A stretch of DNA of 64,000 nt from Mermis nigrescens (Eukaryota; Nematoda; Enoplea; Mermithida; Mermithidae), in the NCBI GenBank assembly GCA_036768485.1, contig JAVLUZ010000154.1:47105786-47169785 (forward strand), in the 5' to 3' direction. Position 1 is the stretch's first letter; each line of letters starts with the position of its first letter. Positions 13,992-26,752 of the stretch are shown piece after piece. The notes below the pieces were generated by a model. The model saw only the letters and a program-made list of their open reading frames with translations. It was not told the DNA's origin and did not search any database. Made by a program: the position numbers and the translations under genes.

Positions 13992-13999
13992 AAAATAGC

Positions 14000-15350
14000 T
14001 ACGACCCCTCAGAATTGTCAATTTTTCGTAGAATTTGTAAAAAGTGTGCACTTTAAAGCGTTTTCAGCTCATTTTTGGCTCACAAGTCTCAAATTTCGGG
14101 CGCCATATAGACATTTTTTGATTATATTTTGTCCAATTTACTCGATTTTTTCAATTTTTTTTAGATTTTTTAATGATTTTACGTTATAGAAAGAACGATT
14201 ATTGTCCGAAACGTTAAAGACAGTGTTTTTTACGTGTGTATTTACTTATCGTTTTTAGCCCAAAAAAGGCACTTTTTAGAAAAATTTCGGGCTTGACCTC
14301 CCAGAATTCCCATGCTGTATCAAAACACCACTCAACAAAATTGAAAAAGTCTGGTAGATATCACTTTCGCTGATATGTGATCTGACATGTTGTAAGCTTA
14401 TTCAACTGCTGCGAACCATAACCTTACTTTTTGCTATATCGGTTTTCTAATGAGAAATTATTGCGGTCGTAGAACGAAAAAGTATTTATAGTTACAGCTT
14501 TGCATTATTCGATACACTGCTTGCTATTTCGATCTGATATGAAGATGTATTAGGTATTTGCCTTATTGCACTTAGCTTGCAATGATCTCAGACTCACATT
14601 CGAGAAGCTATTCTGCTCTGTTTGGTAAAACAATTTTTGAAGTTATTTGATCAAATGAATCTAAGTAGGGTCATCAAAATAGTTTAGCTGATTGCTTTGT
14701 GTATTATTCTTTTTATTAACGCTGCTAATCCTCGAAATTTATTATGTAATCATTTGCGATACGTAATGACTTGTTCTTTCCGTATGTGCAATTGTATACT
14801 ATTAATTGCATCAATTTGTATTAAAACGCCATACCGTTCATTCATACCCTATTGTCCATTCAAAATTCATCAAGCTGAACTGTTGTACCTAGACGATGAG
14901 ATAAATTTACGAATACACAAAATCTTGTGTAACTATCGACATTTTTGGCTATTTTACGTTGTTCATTATAATGTAGCATCGGGAATAAAAGAGCAATTCC
15001 TTATTTTTTCGCGAATCAGCAATCAATAGTCCCAAAATATACTATATGACTTGAAATGAACTTCGATCACGAGAATCCGAAAGACTCCAAGAATTCAAAA
15101 GACCGCCAGAACTGAATTTTTGGTATTTTTTCGCAATTTCGCCCCAGCAGACCCCAGAATTTCATTGCTGCCCATGTTTTGCTTCGCTTGATAGTACTAA
15201 AATCAAAATTACATCTATTTGACAACGAATTTTCGGAGTTATCACAAACTCAGTATTACAATTTTAAAAAACTGACTGCCTTCTCAATCCCATCAATATA
15301 CGAATGTTGTAGAGGTTCGAGCCAAAAATATTTCCTAACGATACGACCAT
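14000..15350. other. intron; no gene recognised
   Basis: AT-rich intronic sequence. The 14040-14330 part looks like a diverged MITE (ends ACCTCCCAGAATTCCCATGCTGT). No exon is supported. Confidence 0.4.
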
Positions 15351-15354
15351 AACT

Positions 15355-15635
15355 GCACAGCATGGCCGATCTGGGGGCCAGCCGATTTGGAGGAGGGTCG
15401 AAAATCGAGCTTTTTGGGCCATAATAACCTCAAAAACTGGTATGAATGCTAAAATAGCGTTAAATTACGTCATTCCACACTGGTCAAGCTCAGTCACTTT
15501 TCAAGAAATTTTTTTTAAATTTTTCATAAATTCTTGGCCTTCATTTCGTCTCATTTTCCATAGAAAATTCTCCCTTTTTCATTCGGGGGAGGGGGTCTAG
15601 ACGCCGCCAAACTCCTCCCCCACGTGTGTCTGTTT
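15355..15635 (+). mobile_element. family C MITE copy
   Basis: Left end TGCACAGCATGGCCGATCTGGGGG, family core AAAAACTGGTATGAATGCTAAAATAGCGTTAAA, right end CCCCCACGTGTGTCTG. This is one of the most complete copies. Confidence 0.7.
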
Positions 15636-17029
15636 ATGACTATTTTCTTGCGATATACGTCCAGGTGATTTTCGATGCTGGCCGCTACCTTTACATCGAA
15701 GCTGAAAAAAGCACCTATGCTTAACCTTACAAATAAACGAGAATTAATTTCAGTAATGTTCATTTCAAATCTGAATGCGACACAGTTCTGTCAAACGTAT
15801 CACGTAAATTCGTGTCGCTGATTTTTGTTAAAGGTCAGTGCTTCTTACACATATGGTAATATTTTCACCCTACAGGCGCAGCAAGAATACCTGCATAATG
15901 CGTATAATATTCGAAACTTCGTCATGCTTGTCGTCTTTAAATTGATTTAAAAAACACGAAGTTATTATGGAACTTTTCGAAAAGATTTTTTCTATTCTGT
16001 TGAATCGACTGAAACGTTTCTGTTTGCATTGATTTCATAAGCGTCATCCAGAAATGCTTGATTAGTGTTAGACATTTACGACCATGATACCGAGTATTAG
16101 CAATAAATAAAAATGCGCCTACAGTAATTAGAGATAACGAAATTCCGACACTGAGGTTACTTTGAACAAAACATATCAATTTTGATTGAGCGAGTCTAAC
16201 AATTCAGACTCGTAAGATTATACCTTTCTCCATCGCCTCGGGTATCGCGTAGTTTATTGATATATTTTACTTTTCATTCGGCATGAAACGCCTTATTATA
16301 GAGGTTTTTAAAAAATAATAGGATTGTCAGTTAAAAAATTATATGAAGAGACTTGGCTAGACCACGTTGAGGTGCCCTAAAAAACGCTGCGACTTTTCAT
16401 TCTTTTCAGCCTGTCTTGCGAGCGATCCATTTCTCTTCACACGAAATATAAAATGATATGCGCGGGTATGCTTGGTTATTGAGAGATAAGGGAAATATGC
16501 AAATCTATAAATAACCATTATTTTTGCGGTTGCGTGATCCGACGCAATCAATCATTTACGCTACGATTGTCTGTTATCAATGTTTGTTAAAAACTGTTTT
16601 GCTTGATGGATCCGCCATGAAAAACTAACTCACCACAATATTTTCTTGACTTCAAGTCATCAAATCGTCGTCTGACGTTCATGTTGCGCGTATTAACTAC
16701 GGGACAGAATAAAATTGCGGTCAAACCACAAAATTAAATATTGCACGAATCTATCGACCCTGGTTTAGAGTCTTACGCGTACCTATTTGAAATTCGCGTC
16801 TGTCTGGTTCAGTGCCCCGTCAGCGAATGTTTAAGCTCGCTTAAGGTCGCTTCTGATTTGTTAGTTATAAGCAGATATTCAAGTGGAGTTATGAGATATA
16901 TAGAACATAGATGGGCAGCAAGAAAAAGAAAATTCTGGAGTAGGGAGTGTGCTTGGGTAAAATCGCTGAAAATCTTATTAAAAATAGAATTATGGGGGTC
17001 TACACACTAATCTGTGGAGGGTTTTCAGC

Positions 17030-17285
17030 TTCTGAAGGATGTTAACTTCCACCCCTTCCACCCTCCCCCACGTTAACATGTGGTATTAGACCCCAGAATA
17101 AAAATGAAAAATTTTCTAGGAAAAATGTTTCAAAAGTGCTTTAAATTTACCAGAAACTGTGTAGTAGCGTAGTTTTAACGCTATTTTAGCGTTTATACCG
17201 AAATTAATTTGACCCAAAAAAGCATAATTTTGGACTAACCCTTATAGACCGCCTGACCCCAGAGATCGGCCATGCTGTGCATTTA
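17030..17285 (-). mobile_element. family C MITE copy, reverse
   Basis: The reverse complement begins with GCACAGCATGGCCGATCTCTGGGG and carries the TAAAATAGCGTTAAAACTACG core. The right end lies near CCCCCACGTTAACATGTGG. Confidence 0.65.
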
Positions 17286-18213
17286 TGGTCATAAGTATAT
17301 AATCAAATGCGACCGGTAAAAAATGGATTGAGCAAATTCACGTTCCTATAACGGCTGAGCCGTTTATATTGTAGTTAGTCCTTTCGTTGGGAGGGGGTAG
17401 TAGTGGACACAGGTGCGCAGCAGATCTGTCTGGGGTCAGGCGGGTCTACATAAAGTTTGCATCTAGTCAATCGTAGCAAAAATACGCAAATTTCTTATCC
17501 GCTGAAATAGGGTAGGAAAGAGCCGATATCTAAACATTCCCTGAAACCGTCGAAAATAGTCCCGAAAATCCGTTTTTCAAGCAGAGATGAATTTCCTGCC
17601 CTTTTCCAGAGTCCAACTTTATTTCTGTTTCATAAAATAACAAATTCAAAATTTCTGACAATTGAATATGAAAAATATCAATATTTTTTCACAATGGCAT
17701 TATACGCATGAAAACTTCGAAAAATTTATGCCGAAGGATGGCCAACAACTAATGAAAGTACTGCAGCTTTACTGTATGTCGTCTCAGAGTTTTAGCACGG
17801 CACAAAGTGATTAAGTGAAACGCCGGAGTTAGGCAGAATTTTCCCGAAAAAAATTGACAAAACTGTTTGAATGAAAAAATTTCTTCACAACTATAGGTAA
17901 TCCTTGTAAAATCTTCAATGAGTACAAGAATAAGGCTGGAAAATAAGGCTTTCAGACTAACAAGAGACTAAGCAAATCATTATATTTAAGCAGTGCACTA
18001 TACGACTCGAAAAAGTCATGCTTAACGATAACCAAAACTCATTAAAAGATGCATATCCAGTCTTAGTCTCGCCAGCTATACTGGGCCCCACAAAGGGTGA
18101 ACGGCTACCCTTGCCATCTGAATCCAGCCTGCGTTGAGTCATTGAGCAAAGACTGCCAAGTACGCATGGCCATTCATGGGATTTTTAGCTAAAATAAATT
18201 AACACCCTACAAC

Positions 18214-18467
18214 CATACCTGGGCGTGGGGGTTTGGGGGTATGCACCCCCAAAAACCAAAATAACCCTCAGAAACCAAAATACCACCCACAGAATTCAAT
18301 TTTTGAAATTTTGTTGTTGTTTTTTCGCAATTTTTTGATGCCAATGGATAGTGCTTGATGAGAAACGTTGGAAAATGATGTTTTTCGTCATACTACCATT
18401 TTAAAGGCCATTTTCTGACCTTTGAAAAAACCTTGCACCCCCAGAACTTTGATGCCGCACACTTATG
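18214..18467 (+). mobile_element. family A hAT-like MITE with perfect 8-bp TSD
   Basis: The element runs from CATACCTGGGCG to CACACTTATG. CCTACAAC flanks it on both sides (18206-18213 and 18468-18475). The core GGATAGTGCTTGATGAGAAAC matches the other copies. Confidence 0.88.
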
Positions 18468-18479
18468 CCTACAACTATA

Positions 18480-21400
18480 AAATGGTCGACGACACTGAGT
18501 TGATTCATAATTAAATTTTAATAAAATTGCTATAAAAGGCACGAGGTTGTAACTAAATTGTCTGGAAGTAGCATACTTTACTGAAGCAATTCGTTATTAT
18601 TAATGCTATTTATATTTTTACTATCTTATTAAACCGAGGAACGGTTTCTCAGAAATGTCTTCATGTTATTTGTTGCGCTGATTTCATGTAGAACGTTTAT
18701 TTTGCCGAGCTGTGATTTCTCGCATCTTTGTTTTAAACTTCGACGAATTTTCACTCTCCTATCCTTTAAGCTTTTCATTTGTACAAAATTGCTTCTGCAC
18801 TCCGTTCAATCAGTGAGTTTATGCCGTCCGTCAATTTCTTCAATTTACGCAAATATAAGCATCGGCTCGCTGCTAAGCACCCGTACAATATGACAAATGA
18901 TTTATCGGCGCCTCGAGTTTTAAGTTTGATGTTGATCAATTTAACGTAAGAAATGAAAAATGGGACGGGATAGGGCGATTTTTCAGAAAAGGGAATGAGA
19001 CCGTCGTTCTTCTTTGTGTTGCTAGGGCTCCGGTTAGATGAGAAAGCGGCTAAAGTCATTTATCACTTGATTTATTTATGTGTTAGCCGTGTGGGTAATG
19101 TGGTTGTGGAGCCTTTTGCGTGCCATGTGGCAGACTGAGAAAAATAATAGACGCCCTTATTTTCGATCGCAATAAAATTGCTCTCAAGTCTCATTAATCA
19201 CTTATCAGCAAAAACGTCAGCCAAGCTACATACATATGCATACTAAAATGAGCTTATTGTGTCGAGGAACAACCAATTGTATGGAGTTAAGGAGTTAGAT
19301 GGAGTTCAGAGAAGCTAGTGCGCTGAGGAATGTTCATAAAAACTTTTAAAATAAAACACTTAAAATATGAAATAAAAAATATTACTAGCACATCCAATCA
19401 GCGAAACATTTTTGCAATTTAAATGGTTCAAAGAATATCCTTTAAGACGTAATATGTTTAAAATCTGCTGTTTCTTCAAATTCAAGCAAAAAGTCTCGCA
19501 TCAGTATCTCTTCAGTGTTAATTTTAGTTTCCAGAACTTTCTTCCTATTTCAATAAATTAATATTTCAGTTTAAGCCTTTTTCTCGAAATCGCATTGCTG
19601 GAACTTTAGAGAATTTTCGCAAGTCTTAAATTAAGGATTACTTCACATGAAAAAAAGAATTTTGACTTCAAAACATTGACCATTGGTTTGCAGAATAATT
19701 AATCAAATCCTCTTCACTGTTTCTTAAAGGGAGCTCAAATATAGCAGCTTTGATGATATTACTAACAAGTGGCATAATTAGCATAAAACATGTTTTTGAC
19801 TACAGGAAATATCAGAAAATCCAATCATATGCGATTCTGTTTTTTCTTCGAATTATTGACAACACTCGTTTTGTCCTTGTTTTAAGCTACAAATTTCAGC
19901 ATTGGTCTAATCTGCGAACGAAATACTGAATTGAGAAAAGCTATAAGTTCACAAAGGAAAAAATTTCAAAACAGTAAAAATCACTTTCAGTTGTTTCTTT
20001 AAGGTTTTTGTTAAGCATATTATAGTAATTATCATGTGCAGTTATAATTAATGTAATTAACAAAATTATTGGTCGAAAGTGAAATTAGAGGACGAACAAT
20101 TCAAATTTTTAGAAGTTATACCGTAGAGCTAAAAATTTCTGCGAAATCTTTTTCAGTAGGTACTACTTTATTGACGTCGGATTGAGAAAACTTTGCATCT
20201 GACCCATCGGCTTTTAGCCCAAGATAAGCGCTTTTTTAAAATTTTTTGGGACTGACCCCCTGATATTCCATGCTGTACATGCATGACAAAAACTGTAAAA
20301 AGGTTTGAAATTCTCGCAAAATGGCAAAATGAAAAGTTATTAGAAAGCAAAAGGCATCGTTTAATGCATCGAAAAATGTCGGATTCGTAAAAATAGAGAC
20401 TTTCGAAGCTCGTATGCTTATAATTATAATTCACTGGAGACCATCGATACAGATTTTCAATCTAAAGACGCACGGTCAATGCAAATTTTGCGAGCTCATC
20501 TTATCTATGATTTTCAGCTTTATGCAGTAAAATATTTCACCGTCTTGCGTTGCGATACTTATCATTTCGAATTAATTATTTCAAATAATTTTAAGCTGAT
20601 TTAAGTTGGATCTGCAAGATAAACGAGATATACAATCATTTCGTGAAGGATGTCATGTGATGCAAGTGAACTTTGCATTTTCTTATCAGTACGAAACACT
20701 AACGAAGACCTGTTACGATTAGCTAGCTTACTAATTCAGCTTCATAATCATACTTTTAAGCTTTATAGTTAAACTTTATCACGTTTCTGTTATGGATAAT
20801 AGTTAGAGACACCCACAAGAAATGAGTGTATGCTTATAAGTATAATATCACAAAGGAAAGATGAATACACGTGTAAATACGTGCGTTCATGTTTCTGCGT
20901 GTGTGCTTAGCATTAGCTTCTGTGAACGTATACATCACGCTAGATTGGTTTTGATGCCGCTTCAACGCGAGTAATTAATCAACGAGACGACAACGTGCTT
21001 CGAATACATCAAATTTTCCCCCAGGGTGCTAAAATGAAAATGACTACACATAAAATACATATAAACTCATTTTGTTCTTACGCATGCAAAACAACGCGGA
21101 ATGCTTACACTCGCATTCCAGAATTTAAAAATTTTCAACAAGATAATTAGAGAAGCATGTATCTTAAAGTGTTTAGATATCTAATCGATTTCGGCAAAAC
21201 AATAAAAAGAAAATATGAAACACGAGGTTTCTAAAATTCTAATTCTAATAACTCCGATTCTAATGAACGAAGTTTGTCTCCTAATTAAACGTGATACTCA
21301 CATTTTACACGAAGCCAAAATTGGCAGTCAGATATTTTAAAGCTCAGTTCCTTTCGCACATTATTTCAACAAAAAATCTTGGAACATCGCGAAAAGCTTA

Positions 21401-21603
21401 GAATAGAAAACGCTTAAATTTTGTGATCTGTTCACAAATTAGTCATTAAAAAGCAATACACCCTTTTCGTTCCCTCTTCAGTTCGGAACTTTCGATTTAA
21501 ACTTCAGCGTTATGCAGTTCATCTTAGTGATGTAAAATTGAAAAACGATATTAATAGATGCGCACACGTTATATGAATGTCATGCTCGTCTGTGGAATGT
21601 ACT
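18480..21603. other. intron; no gene recognised
   Basis: Over 3 kb of AT-rich intronic sequence with only short meaningless ORFs. A small family C fragment lies near 20180-20275 (GCCCAAGATAAGCGC ... CTGACCCCCTGATATTCCATGCTG). Confidence 0.4.
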
Positions 21604-21774
21604 TATAGTCTGTTTCACATGATTTTGAGCCTATATTATAAGAATTTTTTCGAAAGTAAGCCGATGGATGAGGATAATTATATATCAAATCAATGTTATA
21701 ATCGCAATCTGTCAGCTTATTGACGGACATAGTTTTTAAAATGTATGCCCAAACTTGCGTTAAACAGACCATAG
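21604..21774. mobile_element. TAGTCTGTTTCACAT MITE, copy 3
   Basis: Begins TATAGTCTGTTTCACATGA and ends GCGTTAAACAGACCATAG. The interior shares AATCGCAATCTGTCAGCTTA with copy 1. Confidence 0.75.
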
Positions 21775-21847
21775 CTCGCGATCGCATTTACATATACACC
21801 TAAGTAAACCCGTATCAAAAATTCGTCCATACGGAAGGATCCCGCCA

Positions 21848-22133
21848 TAGGTGCACAGCATGGCCGATCTGGGGTGGGGGCCAGCCGGTCTAGGGGCCGG
21901 TCAATAATTGAGCTTTTTTGAGCCAAATGACCTCAAAAACTGGTTTAAGGGCTAAAATGGCGTTAAAACTGCGTTATTACACAGTCTGGTCACTTTGAAG
22001 CACTTTTGGAGGGAATTTTCAATTTTCATCCGTTTTTCTTCTTCATTTTGCCTCATTTTATTGAGAAAATTCCCCATTTTTCCAATTTGGGGGGGTGGTC
22101 TGGAGGACCCCCGAACCCCCATGTGCATATCTG
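21848..22133 (+). mobile_element. family C MITE copy
   Basis: Left end CATAGGTGCACAGCATGGCC and right end CCCCCATGTGCATATCTG, with the family core in order. Two short runs of poly-G lie at 22089-22095 and around 22108. Confidence 0.7.
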
Positions 22134-22551
22134 GATCCCAATTTGCCGTTTAACTCAGAAAATACTAGGGCTGGGTAAAACAGAGCGCATTTTATATACT
22201 TTTCCAAAATGCTCTAGTTATTTGTCGAGATAATGAACTTTCAAATTTATTCATGAAGGCTTTTCGTCTTTTTCTAACCAGTAAACCTTAATTATTGAAA
22301 CCAAGGCGCGATGCACTCTCGGATACTGTAAATAGAGCCACTAATTTTATGTTCAGTAAGCAGCTGCTATCATTAAAGTCATTGTTGTTCAAACTTCGCA
22401 CGCCTTATAAATGAAAAATCTGCAATTTTATTCGCATTGCATGTTCAGTACATTACGATTATTGTAGCTCTGAGACGCGCTAGTAGCAAAATATTGAAGA
22501 ATGATGCGTATAAGCCGCGAAGCGTTTGAAATATTCAGCTTTTTTTTGACC

Positions 22552-23910
22552 GACAAAATTTTGATTGTGTCTCAAGAGCCCCACCAGTCCCAACAGCCCC
22601 ACCGTCCCAACAGCCCCACCAAAAATCCCAACAGCCACACCAGTCCCAACAGCCCCACCGTCCCAACAGCCCCACCAATAATCCCAACAGCCCCACCAAT
22701 CCCAACAGCCCCACCAATCCCAACAGCCCCACCGTCCCAACAACCCCACCGTCCCAACAGCCCCACCGTCCCAACAGCCCCACCAATAATCCCAACAGCC
22801 CCACTAGTCCCAACAGTCCCACCAATCCCAACAGCCCCACAGTCCCAACAACCCCGCCGTCCCAACAGCCCCACCGTCCCAACAGCCCCACCAATATTCC
22901 CAACAGCCCCACTAGTCCCAAGAGCCCCACCAATCTCAGCAGTTCCACCGTTCCAGCAGTCCTACCGTTCCAACAGTCGCACTGTCCCAACCACACATAA
23001 GCTTAAGGGGAGGGGATGTTTAGAGTTTAACCCCCTTAAACCCCCAAATTATGGTAGACCCCCAGAATTCTATATTTAGCACTTTACCCCACCAGACTTT
23101 TCGCTGCCAATTTTGGTTGCAACTACCCCACTGTTATAATCAGAGCTTCATAGCTGCACGGCACGATCGGTCTGGAGAAGGAGTTTTGAGCCAAAAATGA
23201 CCTCAAAACTGGCATGAATGTTAAAATAGCGTAAAAACTACGCTAATCCACATTTTCTGGCTATTTTGAAGCAGATTAGCGTGAAAGTTTTGATTTTTAT
23301 TGAATTTTAACACTTCACATCGATCTATGCATGCAATATGCAGCTACATTTTGGCAGTACGTACTTTCCTACCTAAATTGTACGCACATGCTGTTCTTTT
23401 ATGATCAAACGGAGCCCGTATAAGTTCAATAATTCAAAAGTACATTCGCCAAACGCACTTCTCGCATAATAGCAATCGCAGTAATGGTGGGGCTGCTGGG
23501 ATTATTAGTGGGGCTGTTGGGACGGTGGGGCTGTTGGGACGGTGGGGTTGTTGGGACGGTGGGGCTGTTGGGACTGGTGGGGCTGTTGGGACGGGTGGGG
23601 CTGTTGGGATTATTGGTGGGGCTGTTGGGACGGTGGGGCTGTTGGGACGGTGGGGTTGTTGGGACGGTGGGGCTCTTGGGATTGGTGGGGCTGTTGGGAT
23701 TGGTGGGGCTGTTGGGATTATTGATGGGGCTGTTGGGACTGGTGGGGTTGTTGGGACTGGTGGGTTTGTTGTGACTGGTGGGGCTGTTGGGACGGGTGGG
23801 GCTGTTGGGATTTTTGGTGGGGCTGTTGGGACGATGGGGCTGTTGGGACGGTGGGGCTGTTAGGACTGGTGGGGCTCTTGAGACATCACCAAAATTTTTG
23901 TATTTCCGCT
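22552..23910. mobile_element. element with inverted minisatellite arms
   Basis: The left arm (22568-22990) is a tandem of 17-bp units such as CCCAACAGCCCCACCGT and variants. The right arm (23484-23885) is the same minisatellite in reverse complement. The outer borders also mirror each other: GTCTCAAGAGCCCCACCAGT on the left and its reverse complement on the right. They extend into AAAATTTTG-type sequence. The 490-bp centre includes part of a family C repeat (23155-23310). The long open frames here (GLLGRWGCWD- and PNSPT-type) are low-complexity artefacts of a 17-bp unit read in three frames. Confidence 0.75.
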
Positions 23911-24007
23911 GCATAAGTTTAGCTAATGAAGTATTTTACGGCTTGGGGATTTGGCCTTACCATCATCGTTTACTTTACACCTTTTGCTTGGAAACTAACT
24001 TTTCCAT

Positions 24008-24237
24008 TATAGTCTGTTTCATTTAATTTTGCGGTTTTCTTTTGAATTTTTTCGCAAGAATCAGGCAACAAAAGTGCTTTAAAATTTTAATTCACTAATG
24101 CGGCATAACAATGCCGTACGTCTCCATATAGCTCGATACACTGTAGAATATCATATTTACCGCATTAGTTTTAATCACCTTTGTAGCATATTTAAATTTT
24201 TTTCAAAAACCACAAAGCTGGATGAAACAGACTCTAG
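24008..24237. mobile_element. TAGTCTGTTTCAT MITE, longer variant
   Basis: Starts TATAGTCTGTTTCATTTAA and ends GGATGAAACAGACTCTA. The interior differs from the other copies and contains an inner inverted repeat (TAATGCGG...CCGCATTA), so it is a relative or a nested product. Confidence 0.6.
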
Positions 24238-25039
24238 TAATGATTCGAACTTCTCAATTTCTCTCGAAACCACTTTAGAAATATTTCCCAAACGTTTACA
24301 CCAGTAAAATGATTTTACTACGTCAAAATGAAGGATTGATTTATAAAATAGCGATTTTCAAATAAAATACTGACATTAGGAGGATTTTCGAGTAAACCTC
24401 GCGAGTTTGATTTACACATAGAAAGGGCACAATCCGACATGCACGTGGGGCTTAGGGATAGACCCCAGAACGGAATCGTGGGAAGTTTTGTGCGCAAAAA
24501 GCCCATAACTAATGAAAATCAAAGTTTTCTTTCAAAATGCTCGAAATTGACTAGAAATACTATCTCTAAATCATTACTATCAGGAACGAAGCTGTGGGGA
24601 AAGGGCGGACTAATCTTCCCGTAAAATTTTGGAAGTACGGGTATTTGACAAGGGTCCTCGAAACGAAAAAGTTGAAAATTCTTGAAGTGCATCTGAAAGA
24701 CTGCCAGAATAGATTTTACCAGTTTTTTGAGCAGTTTGAGTAAGACATGATGAACATGTCAAAATTTTCAGGCACTTTGCGAAGAATTATTTATTTCACA
24801 TATGGATTCTCTTTGCAGTATCAGAATTAAGTATAAAATAAGTTGAAGAGTTTTTTAGCAGGGTCGAGCGTGGATATAATGTTTAGAAATGATTTTTTTA
24901 GCCATTTTATGCAACGTTTTTTAATACGAGTCGTACAGAGGCATAGGGTTAATTCAGGTTAACTCTTGCGGCTGAGCAACCTCGCAACCCCGCAGTGGAA
25001 AGCGGAACAATCCCGCAAGAGTTTTGAAAATTTCCAGGG

Positions 25040-25225
25040 AAGATGAGTGCGAAATGAATGCCGGAAATGGATGAAAATTAAAATTTTTCTTCAAAATAGC
25101 TTCGAATTGATTAAAAACTGTGAAATAACGTTGTTTTAATGCTATTTTAGCATATAAACCAGTTTTAGCGGTCATTTTGGCCCAAAAAAAGCTTAATTTT
25201 TCGCCCAGATCGACGATGCCCCGCA
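25040..25225 (-). mobile_element. family C MITE, partial, reverse
   Basis: The reverse complement reads through GGCCAAAATGACCGCTAAAACTGG and the TAAAATAGCATTAAAAC block. The far end is unclear. Confidence 0.55.
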
Positions 25226-25238
25226 TTTATGGTCATGA

Positions 25239-25496
25239 CCACACCTGGGCGTGAAAGGTGTGGGGGTATGCACCCCCGAGAAATCAAAATACCCCCCCAG
25301 AAATCGAAATATCCCCTCAGAATTCAATTTTAAAAATTTTTTTCGTTTTTTTCGCAATTTTTTGATGCCAATGGATAGTGCTCGATGAGAAACGTCGAAA
25401 AATGGTGTTTTTCGCCATACCACCATTTTAAGCCAATTTTTTGACCTTTGAAAAATCTTGCACCCTCCCCCAGAATTTTCTTGCTGTCCACGTATG
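25239..25496 (+). mobile_element. family A hAT-like MITE with perfect 8-bp TSD
   Basis: Left end CACACCTGGGCG, right end GTCCACGTATG. GTCATGAC flanks both ends (25231-25238, 25497-25504). It sits about 215 bp upstream of the teashirt-like exon 2 acceptor. Confidence 0.88.
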
Positions 25497-25712
25497 GTCA
25501 TGACCTACCCCGCAGGTTACGGGAAGTCATTTGACCCTGAAAAACCTGAGCGCGTATGATATGATTGAAATCAAGTGAAATTTTTTAAAAATGTTTTATC
25601 CTCAAATAAGTAGAGCTTAAAGCTCAAAAACACCATTAATCTTGCCTTTAGAGATATCTTTTAGTCTCCCAAATTCAGAAGGCCAGTTTTATTTCGCTGC
25701 TCTTTTTCATAG

Positions 25713-26752
25713 AATTCGATAGTGCATCGACTGCGACCGGAACTACGGACATGCGCGATTCTAACGTATCGCCCTACGCCGACGAAACGGCGATTAGTCC
25801 CGATTTGCCGCAAGACTTATCAATGTCTTCGTCGTTGTCTTATGTTTCCAAATTGAACAATAATGGCCTATCTTCCGGGTCAGCTTATTACTCGAACGCC
25901 AACGACGCCGGAAACGACGACGTATTAGATTTGTCGACTAAGAAACGCCGGGAGTTTTCGCTCCAGGCGGAGAAAACCGACGACGCCGCCGCGACTTCGG
26001 CGTCGGCGCATTCAGATTTTCGTTCCGTTGCAGTCATAAAACGTCGAAAGTGTTCCGACGCTGGAGAACGCCGGCCGTCCGCCGCCGAGCCGGCGGCGCC
26101 TTTTAATGCGGCGGAGTCCGAATCGCGGAGTCCGGCGTCGCAGTCGACAGCCGATTTGTTCGCCTTGGCAAACTACGCGGCGCTGTCGTCGTTTCTCGCT
26201 CAACACAACAATCGATCGACTACGCTGGCCTATGAAAACTCGACCGTGAAAATGCTGAGCGATCTGTCCACCGCGGGGCCGAGCTATTCGGCGTCGCCCA
26301 ATCGGTACGATTCGTCGGCGTCGAGCTTTTTCGGTTCGATTCTGAAAAGCGGACGCGAAAGTAACACGCCGTCGAGCGATTCGCGAAGCCCGGCGGCTGA
26401 GAGGACGCCGCCGGATGCCTTTAACGGCTGTGGCTCTAAAAGCTTATACCAAAGTAGTTCTCCTGTCCTGGCCAATGGAATTGGTCGAATCGGCGCCAAA
26501 ATTTGCAGCGCCACTTCGACCATGAGACGGGAGGGCGCCCAAATGGACCCGCCGACGACTCATTCGAAACGACACAACAGTTTTTCTAGCCCGACGTCGA
26601 AAATCGCCCGCACTTCGCCGGCGACGAATTTGAACAATGGCCGGTCGTCTCGTTCGTCTGATTTGCCGTTGCCTTGTCCAGCGACGGCGGTACCGCTATC
26701 GTCGGCGTCAAGTTTCGATGCGCTGTCGAAATTGTCAAATTTGGTATCCAAA
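25713..26752 (+). CDS. teashirt-like exon 2: Ser-rich, CtBP-motif region
   Basis: The acceptor is CTTTTTCATAG at 25702-25712. The open frame runs 346 codons and stays open across the exon, with base composition clearly more GC-rich than its surroundings. PQDLS and VLDLSTKKRR resemble CtBP-binding sites, the second next to a basic patch. Another basic patch (KRRKCSD) follows, then Ser/Ala/Pro-rich low complexity. The exon ends ...FDALSKLSNLVSK at a GTGAGT donor in phase 0; reading through would add only VS and a stop at 26759-26761. An internal ATG at 25751 is in frame, but the phase match with exon 1 argues against it as the start. No zinc finger is present. A single-exon protein from 25751 to 26761 is the alternative. 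Confidence 0.8.

Noticed and set aside
22480..24026. Long open frames on both strands rich in GLLGRWGCWD or PNSPTNPNSPT repeats
   Set aside because: They arise from a 17-bp minisatellite read in successive frames, overlap on both strands, and lie within inverted arms of a mobile element.
26012..26751. Reverse-strand ORFs opposite the teashirt-like exon
   Set aside because: They are shadows of the GC-rich + strand exon. The + strand frame has splice sites, phase match and motifs.
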